DNA of 64,000 nucleotides from Calidifontimicrobium sp035325925. GTDB lineage: Bacteria; Pseudomonadota; Gammaproteobacteria; Burkholderiales; Burkholderiaceae_C. The stretch is taken from contig NZ_DAOKZA010000016.1 of the NCBI RefSeq assembly GCF_035325925.1, forward strand, positions 10,660 to 74,659, read 5' to 3'. Positions 8,122 to 16,819 of the stretch are shown piece after piece. Each line of letters opens with the position of its first letter. Within the stretch, counting starts at the first letter, position 1. The notes under the pieces are model-generated. The model was given only the letters and a program-made list of their open reading frames with translations, was not told where the DNA came from and ran no database searches. The translations under genes and the position numbers were made by a program.

Positions 8122-8573
8122 CCGAGCCGGCGCCAGGCCTCGAACACCGCGACCGCCGCGGCGTTGCTCAGGTTCAGGCTGCGCTGGCCGGCGCGCATCG
8201 GCAGCCGCAGGCGCTGCGGCTCGGCAAACGTCTCGAGCAGCGCGTCGGGCAGTCCGGCGTCCTCGCGGCCGAACACCAGCCAGTCGCCGGCGCGCCAGTC
8301 GACGCTGTCGAAGCGGCGCGTGGCGCGCGTGGTGAACGCGAAGCATCGCGCGGGCGGCGGGCGGTGCGCCTGCCACAGCGCGCTCCACGAGGCGTGGCGC
8401 TGCACGTCGGCCCACTCGTGATAGTCGAGCCCCGCGCGTCTGAGCAGCCGGTCCTGCATCGAGAACCCCAGCGGCTCGACCAGGTGCAGCGTGCAGCCGG
8501 TGTTCGCCGCCAGGCGGATCACGTTGCCGGTGTTCGGCGGGATCTGCGGCTGCACGAGCACGAGGTGGAACAT
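8103..8573 (-). CDS. trmL: tRNA (cytidine/uridine 34-2'-O)-methyltransferase TrmL
   Basis: A 156-residue SPOUT-class methyltransferase that modifies the wobble base of leucine tRNAs using SAM. Motifs of the knotted fold are clear: QPQIPPNTGNVIRLAANTG near the start, WLVFGREDAGLP in the middle, and RSLNLSNAAAVAVFEAWR near the end. Length matches E. coli TrmL (157). It converges on gpsA with a 19-base overlap, and the ComF-type gene follows upstream on the same strand after about 110 bases. Confidence 0.93.
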   Translation of the reverse strand: MFHLVLVQPQIPPNTGNVIRLAANTGCTLHLVEPLGFSMQDRLLRRAGLDYHEWADVQRHASWSALWQAHRPPPARCFAFTTRATRRFDSVDWRAGDWLVFGREDAGLPDALLETFAEPQRLRLPMRAGQRSLNLSNAAAVAVFEAWRRLGYAGGV

Positions 8574-8682
8574 TCGGGCATTGTCGGTGCCGTCGGGGGC
8601 GCAGGCGCTCGGGCGACGTGGCGGTGCCAGTTCGCCGGGCCCTGCTCGGGGGCGCGCTGGACCGGATCCGCCGCAGGGAGGC

Positions 8683-9399
8683 TCAGGCGTCGGCGGGCCG
8701 CGGCGTGCGCGCCAGCACCCACAGCAGCACCTCGGCGGCGCCGGCGGCGAGCAGCGCGCGCGTCGCTTCGGTGGCGGTGGCGCCGGTGGTCATCACGTCG
8801 TCGACGAGCGCGACGCGGCGCCCGCGCAGCGGCGTTGCGTCGGCCGGTGCGACGCCGAAGGCCCCGCGCACCGCGGCGGGGCGCCGCGTCCGCGGCAGGT
8901 CGGCGACGTGTGGCGTGTCGACCCAGCGTTGCAGCAGGTCGGCCCGCGCCGGGCGCCGCAGTCGCCGCGCGACGCGCCGCGCGAGCTCCCAGGCCTGGTT
9001 GTAGCCGCGCTCGGCGAGGCGCTGCCCGGCCAGGGGCACCGGCACCACCAGGTCGACGTTCGCCGCGTCGTCGTCGCGCAAGATCGCGGCAGCCAGCAGG
9101 TCGGCCAGCGCACCGACGCGGTCGATGCCCTGCGCGAACTTGAACGATGCGACGACGTCGGCCCACGGGTACGCGTAGTCGACCGCGGCGACGGCCGCCG
9201 TGAACGGTGGTGCCTCGCGCAGGCAGTCGCCGCACCGGGTGGTGCCCGCGGGCACCGCGATGGCGCAGGTGCGGCAGCGCGGTCGCGACGCCGCGAAGCG
9301 CTCGACGCACGGCGCGCACACCCGCGACTGTGCCCACTGCCGGCACACCGCGCAGCGCGTGGGCAGGCGCAACACCGACACAGGCCGGAGGGCGAGCAT
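8683..9399 (-). CDS. ComF/GntX-type phosphoribosyltransferase
   Basis: A 238-residue ComF-family protein. The N-terminal part has two zinc-finger-like cysteine clusters (CAVC...CAPC and CRTC...CGDC), followed by a phosphoribosyltransferase domain ending in the PRPP loop VALVDDVMTTGAT. In competent bacteria ComF helps bring in single-stranded DNA, and in E. coli the homologue GntX has been tied to use of DNA as a nutrient; the biochemical reaction is not settled. The start is set at 9399, because the open frame upstream has no homology. It is divergent from the methyltransferase at 9428, only 28 bases away. Confidence 0.88.
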   Translation of the reverse strand: MLALRPVSVLRLPTRCAVCRQWAQSRVCAPCVERFAASRPRCRTCAIAVPAGTTRCGDCLREAPPFTAAVAAVDYAYPWADVVASFKFAQGIDRVGALADLLAAAILRDDDAANVDLVVPVPLAGQRLAERGYNQAWELARRVARRLRRPARADLLQRWVDTPHVADLPRTRRPAAVRGAFGVAPADATPLRGRRVALVDDVMTTGATATEATRALLAAGAAEVLLWVLARTPRPADA

Positions 9400-9407
9400 C
9401 GGGTCAA

Positions 9408-9413
9408 TATACT
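9408..9413 (+). promoter_or_regulatory. Candidate -10 box (TATACT) for the BioC-like gene
   Basis: TATACT in the 28-base gap between two divergent genes, 14 bases before the ATG at 9428. It would give a leader of only a few bases. No convincing -35 box. Confidence 0.4.
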
Positions 9414-9427
9414 GAGCCGTCCCGCCG

Positions 9428-10345
9428 ATGAGCAAGGTTCTCGCCTCGAACGTCTCGCGTCGCGACATCGACGAGGTCGCGCTGGCGCGCACGCTCGCGC
9501 GCATGGCGACGGCGCCGCCGCCGTGGCTGCACGGCGAGGTCGCGCGACGCATGGCCGAGCGGTTGCCGGTGATCCTGCGCAGCCCGGCGTCGGTACTGCT
9601 GTGGTGGGGTCACCTCGGCGCCAGCGACGAGGTGCTGGCGCATGCGTACCCACAGGCGCGGCGCGTCGCGGTCGAGCCCGCCGCGGCGCCTTCGCCGCCT
9701 TCGCGCCGCGGCGGGCCGTGGTGGTCGCCGCGACGCTGGCGCGTCGGCGCGCCGGCGCCGATCGCCGAAGCCGACGTGCCACCGGGTGGCGCGCAACTGC
9801 TGTGGTCGAACATGATGCTGCATGGCGTGGCCGATCCGCCGGCGCTGTTCGCGCGCTGGCGCCGCGCGCTGGCCGACGACGGGTTCCTGATGTTCTCGAC
9901 GCTCGGTCCGGGCACGCTGGCCGAACTGCGCGCGCTGTACCGCGAGGCCGGATGGCCGGTCCCGGCCGCCGAACTGGTCGACATGCACGATCTCGGCGAC
10001 ATGCTCGTCGAGGCCGGCTTCGCCGATCCGGTGATGGACCAGGAGCGGCTGCAACTCACCTGGCCCGATGCCGACGCGGCGCTGGCCGAGTTGCGCACGC
10101 TCGGCGCCAACGTCGACCGCGGACGCGCCGCCGGCCTGCGCACGCCGCGCTGGCGGCACCGGCTGCGCGACGCGCTGCATGCGCGCCGCGACGAACAGGG
10201 TCGCGTGGTGCTGGGCTTCGAGGTCGTCTACGGCCACGCGTTCAACGCGCCGCCGCGAGCGAAGGTGACCGCGCGCACCGCACTGCCACTCGACGACTTC
10301 CGCGCCATGACGCGCCGCCGCCCCGCATCACCGGGCAGGGTATGA
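9428..10345 (+). CDS. BioC-like class I methyltransferase with degenerate SAM motif
   Basis: A 305-residue protein resembling betaproteobacterial BioC, the malonyl-ACP methyltransferase of biotin synthesis. The post-I acid (VAVEP), the QLLWSNMMLHGVADPP motif and the FSTLGPGTLAELR motif fit the BioC branch. The glycine-rich SAM motif I, normally DxGxGxG, reads LLWWGHLGASDE, so SAM binding may be weakened. It is divergent from the ComF gene; a comF neighbour is common for bioC-like genes in this group. It could be a BioC with an unusual motif or a non-catalytic paralogue; other biotin genes are not in the window. Confidence 0.7.
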   Translation: MSKVLASNVSRRDIDEVALARTLARMATAPPPWLHGEVARRMAERLPVILRSPASVLLWWGHLGASDEVLAHAYPQARRVAVEPAAAPSPPSRRGGPWWSPRRWRVGAPAPIAEADVPPGGAQLLWSNMMLHGVADPPALFARWRRALADDGFLMFSTLGPGTLAELRALYREAGWPVPAAELVDMHDLGDMLVEAGFADPVMDQERLQLTWPDADAALAELRTLGANVDRGRAAGLRTPRWRHRLRDALHARRDEQGRVVLGFEVVYGHAFNAPPRAKVTARTALPLDDFRAMTRRRPASPGRV

Positions 10346-10353
10346 CTGTGAGC

Positions 10354-10359
10354 TAGAAT
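10354..10359 (+). promoter_or_regulatory. Candidate -10 box (TAGAAT) of the cox operon
   Basis: TAGAAT lies 9 bases after the BioC-like stop and about 92 bases before the DUF2244 start, the first gene of the cox run. The long leader is unusual for the window. No -35 box of note. Confidence 0.45.
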
Positions 10360-10450
10360 TTGTTCGATTGGGTTGTTCGGCATCAATAGAACGCGATCGA
10401 GGCGGCGCCCGGTCGGTCAGCAGGATCACCTCCGGGCCAAGCGCCGCGTC

Positions 10451-11029
10451 ATGAGCGTCATCGTTGCATCGAACCCTTGGGCGCCGGCGCCGGCGACCTC
10501 GCTGCCGTGGCGCTTCGCCCCGCGGCTTGCCGGGGACGGGCAACGGCTGGAGTGGGTGTTGCGGCGCAACTGTTCGTTGACGCCGCGGCAGTTGTTGGGG
10601 GTGTACCTGTCGCTGTGCGCGGCGTCGCTGCTGATCGCGGTGCCGTTCTGGTGGCATGGTGCAGGGGTCGTGCTGGTGTTTGCAGGCATCGAGTGGCTGG
10701 TGGTCGGGCTGGCGCTGTGGGTTTGCGCGCGCCACGCCGCGGACAGCGAGTCGATCTCGCTCGTCGGTGACCGCGTCGTCGTCGAGCATCGCTGCGGCGC
10801 CCGCGTCGAGCGCGCGGAGTTCCGCGCGGCGTGGCTGCGCGTCGAACCGGCGGGCGGTCAGGGCTCGCTGGTCGAGCTCTCCGGCGAGGGCCGGCGCGTG
10901 CGCGTCGGTCGCTACCTGCGAGCGGACCTGCGCGCCGCGCTGGCGCAGGAACTGCGGCGCGCTGCACTGGCCGGCCGGGAGCGCGGCGGGGTCGCGCGAC
11001 CTGAATTCGGGAACGGGAACCTTGGGTAA
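10451..11029 (+). CDS. DUF2244 membrane protein at the head of the cox operon
   Basis: A 192-residue integral membrane protein of the DUF2244 family. After a short N-terminal part with conserved RRNCSLTP it has two adjacent membrane helices (about residues 46-90), then a soluble beta-rich domain with basic residues. The family has no assigned reaction, but it is commonly found directly upstream of cytochrome oxidase subunit II in alpha- and betaproteobacteria, as here, with a stop almost touching coxB. A role in oxidase assembly or membrane insertion is inference. The ATG at 10451 is preferred to an upstream in-frame start without homology. Confidence 0.8.
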   Translation: MSVIVASNPWAPAPATSLPWRFAPRLAGDGQRLEWVLRRNCSLTPRQLLGVYLSLCAASLLIAVPFWWHGAGVVLVFAGIEWLVVGLALWVCARHAADSESISLVGDRVVVEHRCGARVERAEFRAAWLRVEPAGGQGSLVELSGEGRRVRVGRYLRADLRAALAQELRRAALAGRERGGVARPEFGNGNLG

Positions 11030-11038
11030 TTGACGACG

Positions 11039-12211
11039 ATGAAGACGACGACGCATCACGCCAGCCGCATCGGCGGCTGGACGGCCGCGGTGGCGGCGCT
11101 GGCCACCGCGCCGGCCTGGGCCCAGGTCAACGACCTGCCGGGCGGCCCGGCAGTCAACCAACTCAACCTCGGCGCCCCGGCCACGCGCATGGCCGCCGAC
11201 CTGATCTGGCTGCACTGGGCGATGCTGATCATCTGCACGGTGATCTTCATCATCGTGTTCGGCGTGATGTTCTACTCGATCATCAAGCACCGCAAGTCGG
11301 TCGGCCACAAGTCGGCCCACTTCCACGAGAGTGTCGCGGTGGAGATCGCGTGGACCGTGGTGCCGTTCATCATCGTCATCGCGATGGGCGCGATGGCCAC
11401 CAAGACGGTGGTGGCGCAGAAGGACACGACCAACGCCGACCTGACCATCAAGGCCACCGGCTACCAGTGGAAGTGGGGCTACGACTACCTGAAGGGCGAG
11501 GGCGAGGGCATCGCCTTCCTGTCGACGCTGGACGCGTCGCACCGCGAGGCCTCCGACTCTGGCAAGCCCCCGCCGATGGACGACTATCTGCTGAAGGTCG
11601 ACAACCCGCTGGTCGTGCCGGTGGACAAGAAGGTGCGCATCGTCACCACCGCCAACGACGTGATCCACGCCTGGATGGTGCCGGCGTTCGGCGTCAAGCA
11701 GGACGCGATCCCGGGCTTCGTGCGCGACCTGTGGTTCCGCGCCGAGAAGACCGGCGACTTCTACGGCCAGTGCGCCGAACTGTGCGGCAAGGAGCACGCC
11801 TACATGCCGATCCACGTCAAGGTGGTGACGCAGCAGGAGTACTCGCAGTGGGTCGAGGGCAAGCTCAAGGAGATGCAGGCCGCCGCCGACGACCCGAGCA
11901 AGGTGTGGGAACTGGCCGACCTCGTCGCGCGCGGCGAGAAGGTCTACGCGGCGAACTGCGCCGCCTGCCATCGCGCCGACGGCAAGGGCGCGGGCCCGAT
12001 CAAGCCGCTGGACGGCAGCGCCGTGGTCACCGGCGACCCGTCCGCGCAGATCGCGATCCTGCTCAACGGCGCGGCCAACGGCGCGATGCCCGCGTGGCGC
12101 CAGCTGTCCGACACCGAGCTCGCCGCGGTGATCACCTACACGAAGAACGCCTGGAGCAACAACACCGGCAAGCTGGTCCAGCCTGCCGAGGTCGTCGCCG
12201 CCCGCAAGTAA
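11039..12211 (+). CDS. coxB: Cytochrome c oxidase subunit II fused to cytochrome c
   Basis: About 390 residues: signal peptide (cut near AWAQ), two membrane helices, the periplasmic CuA cupredoxin domain, then a C-terminal cytochrome c domain. CuA ligands are visible: H210, C245-A-E-L-C249, H253 and M256. The heme site is C307-A-A-C310-H311. The fusion is the caa3-like arrangement, in which electrons from a soluble carrier enter via the fused heme. The start could also be the TTG at 11030, right after the DUF2244 stop; the ATG at 11039 gives a clean signal peptide. Confidence 0.95.
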   Translation: MKTTTHHASRIGGWTAAVAALATAPAWAQVNDLPGGPAVNQLNLGAPATRMAADLIWLHWAMLIICTVIFIIVFGVMFYSIIKHRKSVGHKSAHFHESVAVEIAWTVVPFIIVIAMGAMATKTVVAQKDTTNADLTIKATGYQWKWGYDYLKGEGEGIAFLSTLDASHREASDSGKPPPMDDYLLKVDNPLVVPVDKKVRIVTTANDVIHAWMVPAFGVKQDAIPGFVRDLWFRAEKTGDFYGQCAELCGKEHAYMPIHVKVVTQQEYSQWVEGKLKEMQAAADDPSKVWELADLVARGEKVYAANCAACHRADGKGAGPIKPLDGSAVVTGDPSAQIAILLNGAANGAMPAWRQLSDTELAAVITYTKNAWSNNTGKLVQPAEVVAARK

Positions 12212-12233
12212 GCCGCCGCCCGAAGGAAATCCG

Positions 12234-13856
12234 ATGAGTGCTGTTCTCGACCACCACGCCGGTCACGCGCACGACGACCACGCGCACGACCATCCGCACG
12301 GCTGGCGGCGCTGGCTGTTCGCCACCAACCACAAGGACATCGGCACGCTGTACCTGCTGTTCGCGTTCACGATGCTGATGATCGGCGGCGTGCTCGCGCT
12401 GGGCATCCGTCTCGAGCTGTTCCAGCCCGGCCTGCAGTACGTCAACCCCGAGCTGTTCAACCAGCTCACGACGATGCACGGCCTGATCATGGTGTTCGGC
12501 GCGATCATGCCGGCGTTCGTCGGCTTCGCGAACTGGATGGTCCCGCTGCAGATCGGCGCTGCGGACATGGCCTTCGCGCGCATGAACAACTTCAGCTTCT
12601 GGCTGATGATCCCGGCGGCGATCATGCTCGTCGCGTCGTTCTTCATGCCCGGCGGCGCGCCTGCGGCGGGCTGGACGCTGTACGCGCCGCTGACGCTGCA
12701 GATGGGCCCGAGCATGGACGCCGGCATCTTCGCGATGCACATCCTCGGCGCGAGCTCGATCATGGGCTCGATCAACATCATCGTCACGATCCTGAACATG
12801 CGCGCGCCGGGCATGACGCTGATGAAGATGCCGCTGTTCGCGTGGACCTGGCTGATCACCGCGTACCTGCTGATCGCGGTGATGCCGGTGCTCGCCGGCG
12901 CGATCACGATGACGCTGACCGACCGTCACTTCGGCACCAGCTTCTTCAACCCGGCGGGCGGCGGCGACCCGGTGATGTACCAGCACATCTTCTGGTTCTT
13001 CGGGCACCCCGAGGTCTACATCATGATCCTGCCGGCCTTCGGCATCGTCAGCGCCATCGTGCCGGCGTTCGCGCGCAAGAAGCTGTTCGGCTACACGTCG
13101 ATGGTCTACGCGACGGCGTCGATCGCGATCCTGTCGTTCATCGTCTGGGCGCACCACATGTTCACCACCGGCATGCCGGTGACGGGGCAGCTGTTCTTCA
13201 TGTACGCGACGATGCTGATCGCGGTGCCCACCGGCGTGAAGATCTTCAACTGGGTGGCCACGATGTGGAAGGGCTCGATGACCTTCGAGACCCCGATGCT
13301 GTGGGCCGTGGGCTTCATCTTCGTGTTCACGATCGGCGGCTTCACCGGGCTGATCGTCGCGATGGCGCCGATCGACCAGCAACTGCACGACACCTACTAC
13401 GTCGTCGCGCACTTCCACTACGTGCTGGTGGCCGGCTCGCTGTTCGCGATGTTCGCCGGCGTGTACTACTGGGGTCCGAAGTGGACCGGCGTCATGTACT
13501 CCGAGACGCGCGGCAAGATCCACTTCTGGGGTTCGATGATCTTCTTCAACCTCACGTTCTTCCCGATGCACTTCCTCGGGCTGGCCGGCATGCCGCGCCG
13601 CTACGCCGACTATCCGATGCAGTTCGCCGACTTCAACGCGATCGCCTCGGTCGGCGCACTCGGCTTCGGGCTGATGCAGGTCTACTTCTTCCTCGCCGTC
13701 GTGCTGCCGATGATGCGCGGCCAGGGCGAGAAGGCGCCGGCCAAGCCGTGGGAGGGTGCCGAGGGCCTCGAGTGGGAGGTGCCGTCGCCGGCGCCGTTCC
13801 ACACCTTCGAGACGCCGCCCAAGCTCGACGCCACGGCCACCCGGATCGTCGGCTGA
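12234..13856 (+). CDS. coxA: Cytochrome c oxidase subunit I
   Basis: A 540-residue, 12-helix catalytic subunit of aa3-type oxidase, where oxygen is reduced and protons are pumped. The CuB histidine and cross-linked tyrosine are in H258-P-E-V-Y262, the other CuB ligands are H307 and H308, and the heme a3/a ligands are H393 and H395 in HFHYV. The N-terminus is rich in His and Asp (residues 5-22), a common but unexplained feature in this group. GAAGGAAA precedes the ATG. It follows coxB by 22 bases. Confidence 0.98.
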   Translation: MSAVLDHHAGHAHDDHAHDHPHGWRRWLFATNHKDIGTLYLLFAFTMLMIGGVLALGIRLELFQPGLQYVNPELFNQLTTMHGLIMVFGAIMPAFVGFANWMVPLQIGAADMAFARMNNFSFWLMIPAAIMLVASFFMPGGAPAAGWTLYAPLTLQMGPSMDAGIFAMHILGASSIMGSINIIVTILNMRAPGMTLMKMPLFAWTWLITAYLLIAVMPVLAGAITMTLTDRHFGTSFFNPAGGGDPVMYQHIFWFFGHPEVYIMILPAFGIVSAIVPAFARKKLFGYTSMVYATASIAILSFIVWAHHMFTTGMPVTGQLFFMYATMLIAVPTGVKIFNWVATMWKGSMTFETPMLWAVGFIFVFTIGGFTGLIVAMAPIDQQLHDTYYVVAHFHYVLVAGSLFAMFAGVYYWGPKWTGVMYSETRGKIHFWGSMIFFNLTFFPMHFLGLAGMPRRYADYPMQFADFNAIASVGALGFGLMQVYFFLAVVLPMMRGQGEKAPAKPWEGAEGLEWEVPSPAPFHTFETPPKLDATATRIVG

Positions 13857-13875
13857 CCGCGTGGGGATTGGCGCC

Positions 13876-13995
13876 ATGGCAACGTCGTCGCCCGAGCAGC
13901 GCAAGGCCAACGTGCGGCTGGGCCTGATCCTGGCCACCGTCGCGCTGGTCTTCGCGATCGGCTTCGTCGTGCGCCTCGTGTACTTCGGCGGCTGA
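13876..13995 (+). CDS. Cytochrome oxidase small assembly protein
   Basis: A 39-residue protein with a short hydrophilic start containing EQRKANVRLG and one membrane helix (LILATVALVFAIGFVVRLVY). Proteins of this size and pattern are found between coxA and ctaG in Burkholderiales and are annotated as small oxidase assembly proteins; what they do is not known in detail. It is 19 bases after coxA and 10 before ctaG, so it is clearly part of the operon. Confidence 0.75.
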   Translation: MATSSPEQRKANVRLGLILATVALVFAIGFVVRLVYFGG

Positions 13996-14005
13996 GGCGC
14001 TGGTG

Positions 14006-14608
14006 ATGGCCCCGCGCGACGGCAACGGCTCGCTGCATCGCGACAACCTGCGCATGGTCGGCAAGCTCGGCGTCGTCGCCGCGCTGATGTTCGGCTTCGG
14101 CTACGCGCTGGTGCCGATGTACCGCGCGATCTGCGACGCGCTGGGCATCAACGTGCTGTCGGTCGCCGAGCGCGCGGCCACCGGACAGGGCAAGACCGGC
14201 AGGGTCAGCACGCAGGTCGACACCAGCCGCACGATCACCGTCGAGTTCGACGCCAACGCCCGCGGGCCGTGGGACTTCAAGCCGGCGCTGCGCTCCGTGC
14301 AGGTGCACCCGGGTGAACTGGCCACGGTGATGTACGAGTTCCGCAACAAGCAGGACCGCACGATGGCCGCGCAGGCGATCCCGAGCTACGCGCCGCGGCA
14401 GGCGACCGCATACTTCAACAAGCTCGAGTGCTTCTGCTTCAACGAGTACACGCTCGCCCCCGGCGAGACCAAGCAGTGGCCGGTGGTGTTCGTGATCGAC
14501 CCGAAGCTGCCGAAGGACGTGACGACGATCACGCTGAGCTACACGTTCTTCGAGGTGGCGGGCAAGGGGCTGCAGGCGCGCGCCGCGGCGGTGGAGTCGC
14601 GGTCGTGA
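14006..14608 (+). CDS. ctaG: Cytochrome c oxidase assembly protein CtaG (Cox11)
   Basis: A 200-residue copper chaperone that delivers copper to the CuB site of subunit I. One N-terminal membrane helix (GVVAALMFGFGYALVPMY) anchors a periplasmic immunoglobulin-like domain. The conserved copper motif CFCFNE is present late in the protein, as is the ALGINV segment after the helix. The start at 14006 is chosen over the adjacent GTG at 14003. Its stop overlaps the DUF2970 start (GTGA). Confidence 0.95.
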   Translation: MAPRDGNGSLHRDNLRMVGKLGVVAALMFGFGYALVPMYRAICDALGINVLSVAERAATGQGKTGRVSTQVDTSRTITVEFDANARGPWDFKPALRSVQVHPGELATVMYEFRNKQDRTMAAQAIPSYAPRQATAYFNKLECFCFNEYTLAPGETKQWPVVFVIDPKLPKDVTTITLSYTFFEVAGKGLQARAAAVESRS

Positions 14609-14850
14609 GCGACAAGCCGCCGGGCGACCTGGCCGAGGCGCTGGCGCGCCGGGGCTCGTTCCTGCAGACGATGCGGGCGGTGGCCTGGTCGTTCTTCGGC
14701 GTGCGCCGTTCGCGCGAGTACGAGCAGGACGTCAGCCGGCTCAACCCGGTGCACGTGATCGTCGCCGGGGTGCTGGGCGCGGCGCTGTTCATCGTCGCGC
14801 TGGTGCTGCTGGTGAGGTGGGTGGTGGGCAGCGGCATCGCCGCTGGTTGA
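14605..14850 (+). CDS. DUF2970 small membrane protein
   Basis: An 81-residue protein starting with GTG that overlaps the ctaG stop. A soluble N-terminal half contains MRAVAWSFFGVRRSREYEQD, the signature of DUF2970, and the C-terminal half is one membrane helix (VIVAGVLGAALFIVALVLLVRWVV). The family is found almost only between ctaG and coxC in betaproteobacteria, so it is presumably an oxidase accessory factor; its function is unknown. Confidence 0.85.
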   Translation: MSDKPPGDLAEALARRGSFLQTMRAVAWSFFGVRRSREYEQDVSRLNPVHVIVAGVLGAALFIVALVLLVRWVVGSGIAAG

Positions 14851-14896
14851 TCGGGTTTCGCGAAGCAACGGATTTCGGTTCGAGGAGAGAACGACA

Positions 14897-15781
14897 ATGT
14901 CGGCAGCGACACACGGCGGGCAGACCCCGTATTACTTCGTGCCCGCACCGTCGCGGCACCCGGTGATGACGGCCATCGGCCTGTTCTTCGTCATCCTGGG
15001 CGCTGCGCAGTGGGTCAACGGCCACGGCTGGGGCGCCTACGCGCTGCTGTTCGGCCTGCTGTGGTGGGCGGTGGTGATCTGGCAGTGGTTCGGCGACGCG
15101 ATCCGCGAGAGCGAGGGCGGGCTGTACAGCCAGCGCATCGACGTGTCGTACCGCTGGAGCATGAGCTGGTTCATCTTCAGCGAGGTGATGTTCTTCGGCG
15201 CCTTCTTCGGCGCGCTGTACTGGGCGCGCGTGCACTCTGTGCCGATGCTGGGCAACCTCGACCACCAGATCCTGTGGCCCGACTTCAAGGCCGCTTGGCC
15301 GACCTCGTCGCCGGGTGCGACGGCGTCGCCTGCGGGCACCGTCGAGCCGTTCCAGACGATCGGCCCGTGGCCGCTGCCGACGCTGAACACGGCGCTGCTG
15401 CTGACCTCGGGCCTGACGCTGACGATCGCGCACCATGCGCTGATCGCCAACCAGCGTGCGAAGACGATCTTCTGGATGTGGATCACCGTCGCGCTGGGCG
15501 CCACCTTCCTCGGTGTGCAGGCCTACGAGTACCTGCACGCCTACCGCGACCTGAACCTCAAGCTCAGCTCGGGCGTGTTCGGGTCGACCTTCTTCATGCT
15601 CACCGGTTTCCACGGCTTCCACGTGTTCGTCGGCATGCTGATGCTGCTGTTCATCACGTTGCGGCTGATGAAGGGCCACTTCACGCCGCAGCGCCACTTC
15701 GGTTTCGAGGGCGCCGCGTGGTACTGGCACTTCGTCGACGTGGTCTGGCTCGGCCTGTACGTGGTGGTCTACTGGATGTGA
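14897..15781 (+). CDS. coxC: Cytochrome c oxidase subunit III
   Basis: A 294-residue, seven-helix core subunit without metal centres, thought to steady the oxidase and help proton uptake. Typical segments are seen: YRWSMSWFIFSEVMFFGAFFGALYW near the first third, HHALIANQR, QAYEYLHAY, FHGFHVFVGMLML and the end AAWYWHFVDVVWL. A strong GAGGAGA site lies 8 bases before the ATG. It is the last gene before an intrinsic terminator, so the structural cox operon ends here. Confidence 0.98.
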   Translation: MSAATHGGQTPYYFVPAPSRHPVMTAIGLFFVILGAAQWVNGHGWGAYALLFGLLWWAVVIWQWFGDAIRESEGGLYSQRIDVSYRWSMSWFIFSEVMFFGAFFGALYWARVHSVPMLGNLDHQILWPDFKAAWPTSSPGATASPAGTVEPFQTIGPWPLPTLNTALLLTSGLTLTIAHHALIANQRAKTIFWMWITVALGATFLGVQAYEYLHAYRDLNLKLSSGVFGSTFFMLTGFHGFHVFVGMLMLLFITLRLMKGHFTPQRHFGFEGAAWYWHFVDVVWLGLYVVVYWM

Positions 15782-15805
15782 GCCGCGGCCGGGCCGCGCG
15801 CCGCG

Positions 15806-15837
15806 CAAACGCCGCGTCGTGCGGCGTTTGTCTTTTT
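15806..15837 (+). terminator. Intrinsic terminator of the cox operon
   Basis: A 10-bp perfect stem (CAAACGCCGC with GCGGCGTTTG, 15806-15815 and 15821-15830), a 5-base loop and a following TCTTTTT run at 15831-15837. It is 24 bases after the coxC stop and the clearest rho-independent terminator in the window. It may also help stop the convergent DUF2909 gene. Confidence 0.92.
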
Positions 15838-15847
15838 CCGGCCGGCC

Positions 15848-16069
15848 TCAGCGCCCGGCCGGGATGCCGGTGGGCTGGATCCAGCCCATCCAGTAGCTGA
15901 ACAGTATGAACAGGAACAGCGCCACCGACAGCCCCACGCGCAGCGCCAGCGCGCGCGCCATGTGCTTGTCGGGGGCCTCGCCCTCGCGCCGCCGGCGCAG
16001 CATGAACACGCCGGCGCTGCCGAGCGCGACGACCACCGCGACGAGCGCGAGCACGAGGATGAACTTCAT
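15848..16069 (-). CDS. Twin transmembrane protein (DUF2909-like)
   Basis: A 73-residue protein with two membrane helices (residues about 3-22 and 42-62) joined by a basic loop (RRRREGEAPDKHM). Such twin-helix proteins sit between coxC and SURF1 on the opposite strand in many betaproteobacteria. Function unknown; the location suggests an oxidase-linked role. It is divergent from SURF1, 18 bases away, and convergent with coxC across the terminator. Confidence 0.8.
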   Translation of the reverse strand: MKFILVLALVAVVVALGSAGVFMLRRRREGEAPDKHMARALALRVGLSVALFLFILFSYWMGWIQPTGIPAGR

Positions 16070-16087
16070 GGCCCGCGATTGTCCGCG

Positions 16088-16819
16088 ATGGCCGTCGTGA
16101 GCGAGCGCCGGCGCCGCTGGCTGGTGTTCGGCGCGGCGCTGCTCGCCGCGGCGCTGACCGCGCGGCTGGGCCTGTGGCAGCTCGATCGCGCGGCGCAGAA
16201 GGTCGCGCTGCAGCGCGCCATCGAGGCGCGTGCCGCCGAGCCGCCGCTGCCTGCCGCGGCGCTGGCGCGCGACGCCGAAGCCGCCGCGGCGCAGCACCAC
16301 CGCCGCGTGCGCCTGGCCGGGCGCTGGCGCAACGAGTTCAGCGTCTACCTCGACAACCGGCAGATGGACGCCCGCCCCGGCTTCGTGCTGGTCACGCCGC
16401 TGAAGCTCGGCGACGGCAGCGCGGTGCTGGTGCAGCGCGGCTGGGTGCCGCGCGACCCCTACGACCGCACCCGCGTGCCGCCGCCGCCCGGTGACGGCGA
16501 CGGGGAGGTCGAGGTCCACGGGCGCATCGCCGCGCCCCCATCCCGGTTGTACGACTTCGGCGGCGTCGACGAAGGGCGCATCCGGCAGAATGTCGACCTC
16601 GACGGGTTGGCCCGCGAAACCGGGCTGAACCTGCGGCCGCTGTCGGTGCTGCAGCTCGACGACGGCGGGGCCGCCGACGGCCTGCAGCGTCGCTGGCCGC
16701 AGGTCGCCGTGGACGTGCACAAGCACTACGGCTACGCCTTCCAGTGGTTCGCCTTGAGCGCGCTGATCACGGGTCTTTATGTCTGGTTCCGAATCGTCCA
16801 ACCCCGCCGCAGGCGCTGA
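16088..16819 (+). CDS. SURF1 family cytochrome oxidase biogenesis protein
   Basis: A 243-residue membrane protein with helices at both ends (around residues 10-28 and 215-235) and a periplasmic domain between them, the standard SURF1 layout. Conserved pieces include GLWQLDRAAQK, the DNRQMDARPGF stretch and LVQRGWVPRD. SURF1 helps insert heme a into subunit I. The ATG at 16088 is used; a GTG at 16097 is possible. Its end overlaps the next gene by 41 bases. Confidence 0.9.
   Translation: MAVVSERRRRWLVFGAALLAAALTARLGLWQLDRAAQKVALQRAIEARAAEPPLPAAALARDAEAAAAQHHRRVRLAGRWRNEFSVYLDNRQMDARPGFVLVTPLKLGDGSAVLVQRGWVPRDPYDRTRVPPPPGDGDGEVEVHGRIAAPPSRLYDFGGVDEGRIRQNVDLDGLARETGLNLRPLSVLQLDDGGAADGLQRRWPQVAVDVHKHYGYAFQWFALSALITGLYVWFRIVQPRRRR

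Noticed and set aside
10423..10433. GGATCACCTCC in the cox leader, identical to the 3' end of 16S rRNA
   Set aside because: Only 11 bases match and no flanking rRNA sequence is present, so it is not an rRNA fragment. A role as anti-Shine-Dalgarno decoy cannot be judged.
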